Assembly (NCBI GenBank): GCA_051867635.1
Contig: JBJDYT010000071.1
Location: 1-14,287 of the forward strand
Direction of reading: 5' to 3'
Origin: RGIG5472 sp051867635
Lineage (GTDB): Bacteria; Bacillota; Clostridia; Oscillospirales; Oscillospiraceae
Length of the DNA: 14,287 nucleotides
The position numbers were made by a program, and so were the translations under genes. This document shows positions 13,806 through 14,287 of the stretch, in pieces. The stretch's first letter is position 1. Every line of letters starts with the position of its first letter. The notes under the pieces were generated by a model. It was not told the DNA's origin. It worked only from the letters and a program-made list of their open reading frames with translations, and ran no database searches.

Positions 13806-14287
13806 TCAGTTCTTGGGAATCAGGACGGTCTTGCCGCCCATGTAGGGCCGCAGCACCTCGGGGATGGTGACGCTGCCGTCGGCTTGCAGGTGGTTCTCCA
13901 AAAAGGCGATGAGCATGCGGGGCGGGGCCACCACGGTGTTGTTCAGGGTGTGGGGCAGGTACATCCTGCCGTCCTCGCCCTTGACGCGCATCTTGAGCCG
14001 CCGCGCCTGGGCGTCGCCCAGGTTCGAGCAGGAGCAGACCTCGAAATACTTCTGCTGCCGGGGGCTCCAGGCCTCGATGTCGCAGCTCTTGACCTTCAGA
14101 TCCGCCAGGTCGCCGGAGCAGCACTCCAGCTGCCGCACCGGGATCTCCAGGGAGCGGAACAGCTCCACGCTCCAGCGCCACATCTTCTCGTACCAGTCCA
14201 TGGACTCCTGGGGCTTGCAGACCACGATCATCTCCTGCTTTTCAAACTGGTGGATGCGGTACACGCCCCGCTCCTCGATGCCGTGGG
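13806..14287 (-). CDS. serS: Seryl-tRNA synthetase, C-terminal part (5' end outside the window)
   Basis: 159 residues of the catalytic core are visible; the N-terminal coiled-coil arm and earlier core lie beyond the right edge. Class II motif 2 is in RGVYRIHQFEKQEM. The serine/tRNA-binding block EVCSCSNLGDAQARR and the motif 3 region HTLNNTVVAPPRMLIAFLEN are followed by the near-universal SerRS ending VTIPEVLRPYMGG. The motif 3 segment differs from the common bacterial TLNGSGLAVGRTLAAILEN form but keeps the arginine and the LEN element, so the enzyme is probably active and of a variant subfamily. No terminator is obvious between it and mscL; only a short GC hairpin (13783-13805) lies in the 78-base gap. 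Confidence 0.95.
   Translation of the reverse strand, partial: HGIEERGVYRIHQFEKQEMIVVCKPQESMDWYEKMWRWSVELFRSLEIPVRQLECCSGDLADLKVKSCDIEAWSPRQQKYFEVCSCSNLGDAQARRLKMRVKGEDGRMYLPHTLNNTVVAPPRMLIAFLENHLQADGSVTIPEVLRPYMGGKTVLIPKN

Overview
The window reads as a chromosomal housekeeping segment from a GC-rich Clostridia-type Firmicute, most likely an Oscillospiraceae/Ruminococcaceae relative. Support for this is: coding regions are very GC-rich while promoters and leaders are AT-rich with sigma-A type -35/-10 boxes; strong AGGAGG-like ribosome binding sites; a T-box riboswitch; a single-chain glycyl-tRNA synthetase; and an LtaS-type membrane sulfatase. The genus is an inference, not a measurement.

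Layout. At the left edge a divergent promoter pair separates an unrecognised minus-strand gene, cut off by the window end, from glyS on the plus strand. glyS is closed by a terminator and followed by an LtaS-like phosphoglycerol transferase/sulfatase. A strong bidirectional terminator then separates these plus-strand genes from a long minus-strand series. Read in transcription order from the right edge this series is: serS (5' end missing), mscL, rsmG, minD-like, mgsA-like; then a promoter plus T-box leader, hisS, aspS and a terminator; then a GH3 lipoprotein (nagZ-like) with its own promoter and a hairpin-rich leader; then a second and longer hairpin cluster; then an AlaX-type tRNA-editing protein and a nitroreductase.

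Function. Translation dominates: four aminoacyl-tRNA synthetases (Gly, His, Asp, Ser), an Ala-tRNA editing protein and the 16S rRNA methyltransferase RsmG. Envelope functions (LtaS-like, NagZ-like, MscL) and a MinD-type ATPase are interspersed. The hisS-aspS unit is controlled by a T-box whose specifier (GAC) and UGGC bulge both point to tRNA-Asp rather than tRNA-His.

The points most worth a second look are: (1) the methylglyoxal-synthase homologue next to minD, which has serine where the catalytic aspartate should be and lacks other active-site residues; (2) its MinD-like neighbour, which ends without the usual C-terminal membrane-targeting helix; (3) two dense clusters of short perfect or near-perfect palindromes, mostly with three-base loops, in the leaders of alaX and nagZ; and (4) a recurring TATAATACTA-like sequence at gene boundaries. 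No CRISPR array, insertion sequence, prophage, tRNA or rRNA gene was seen.
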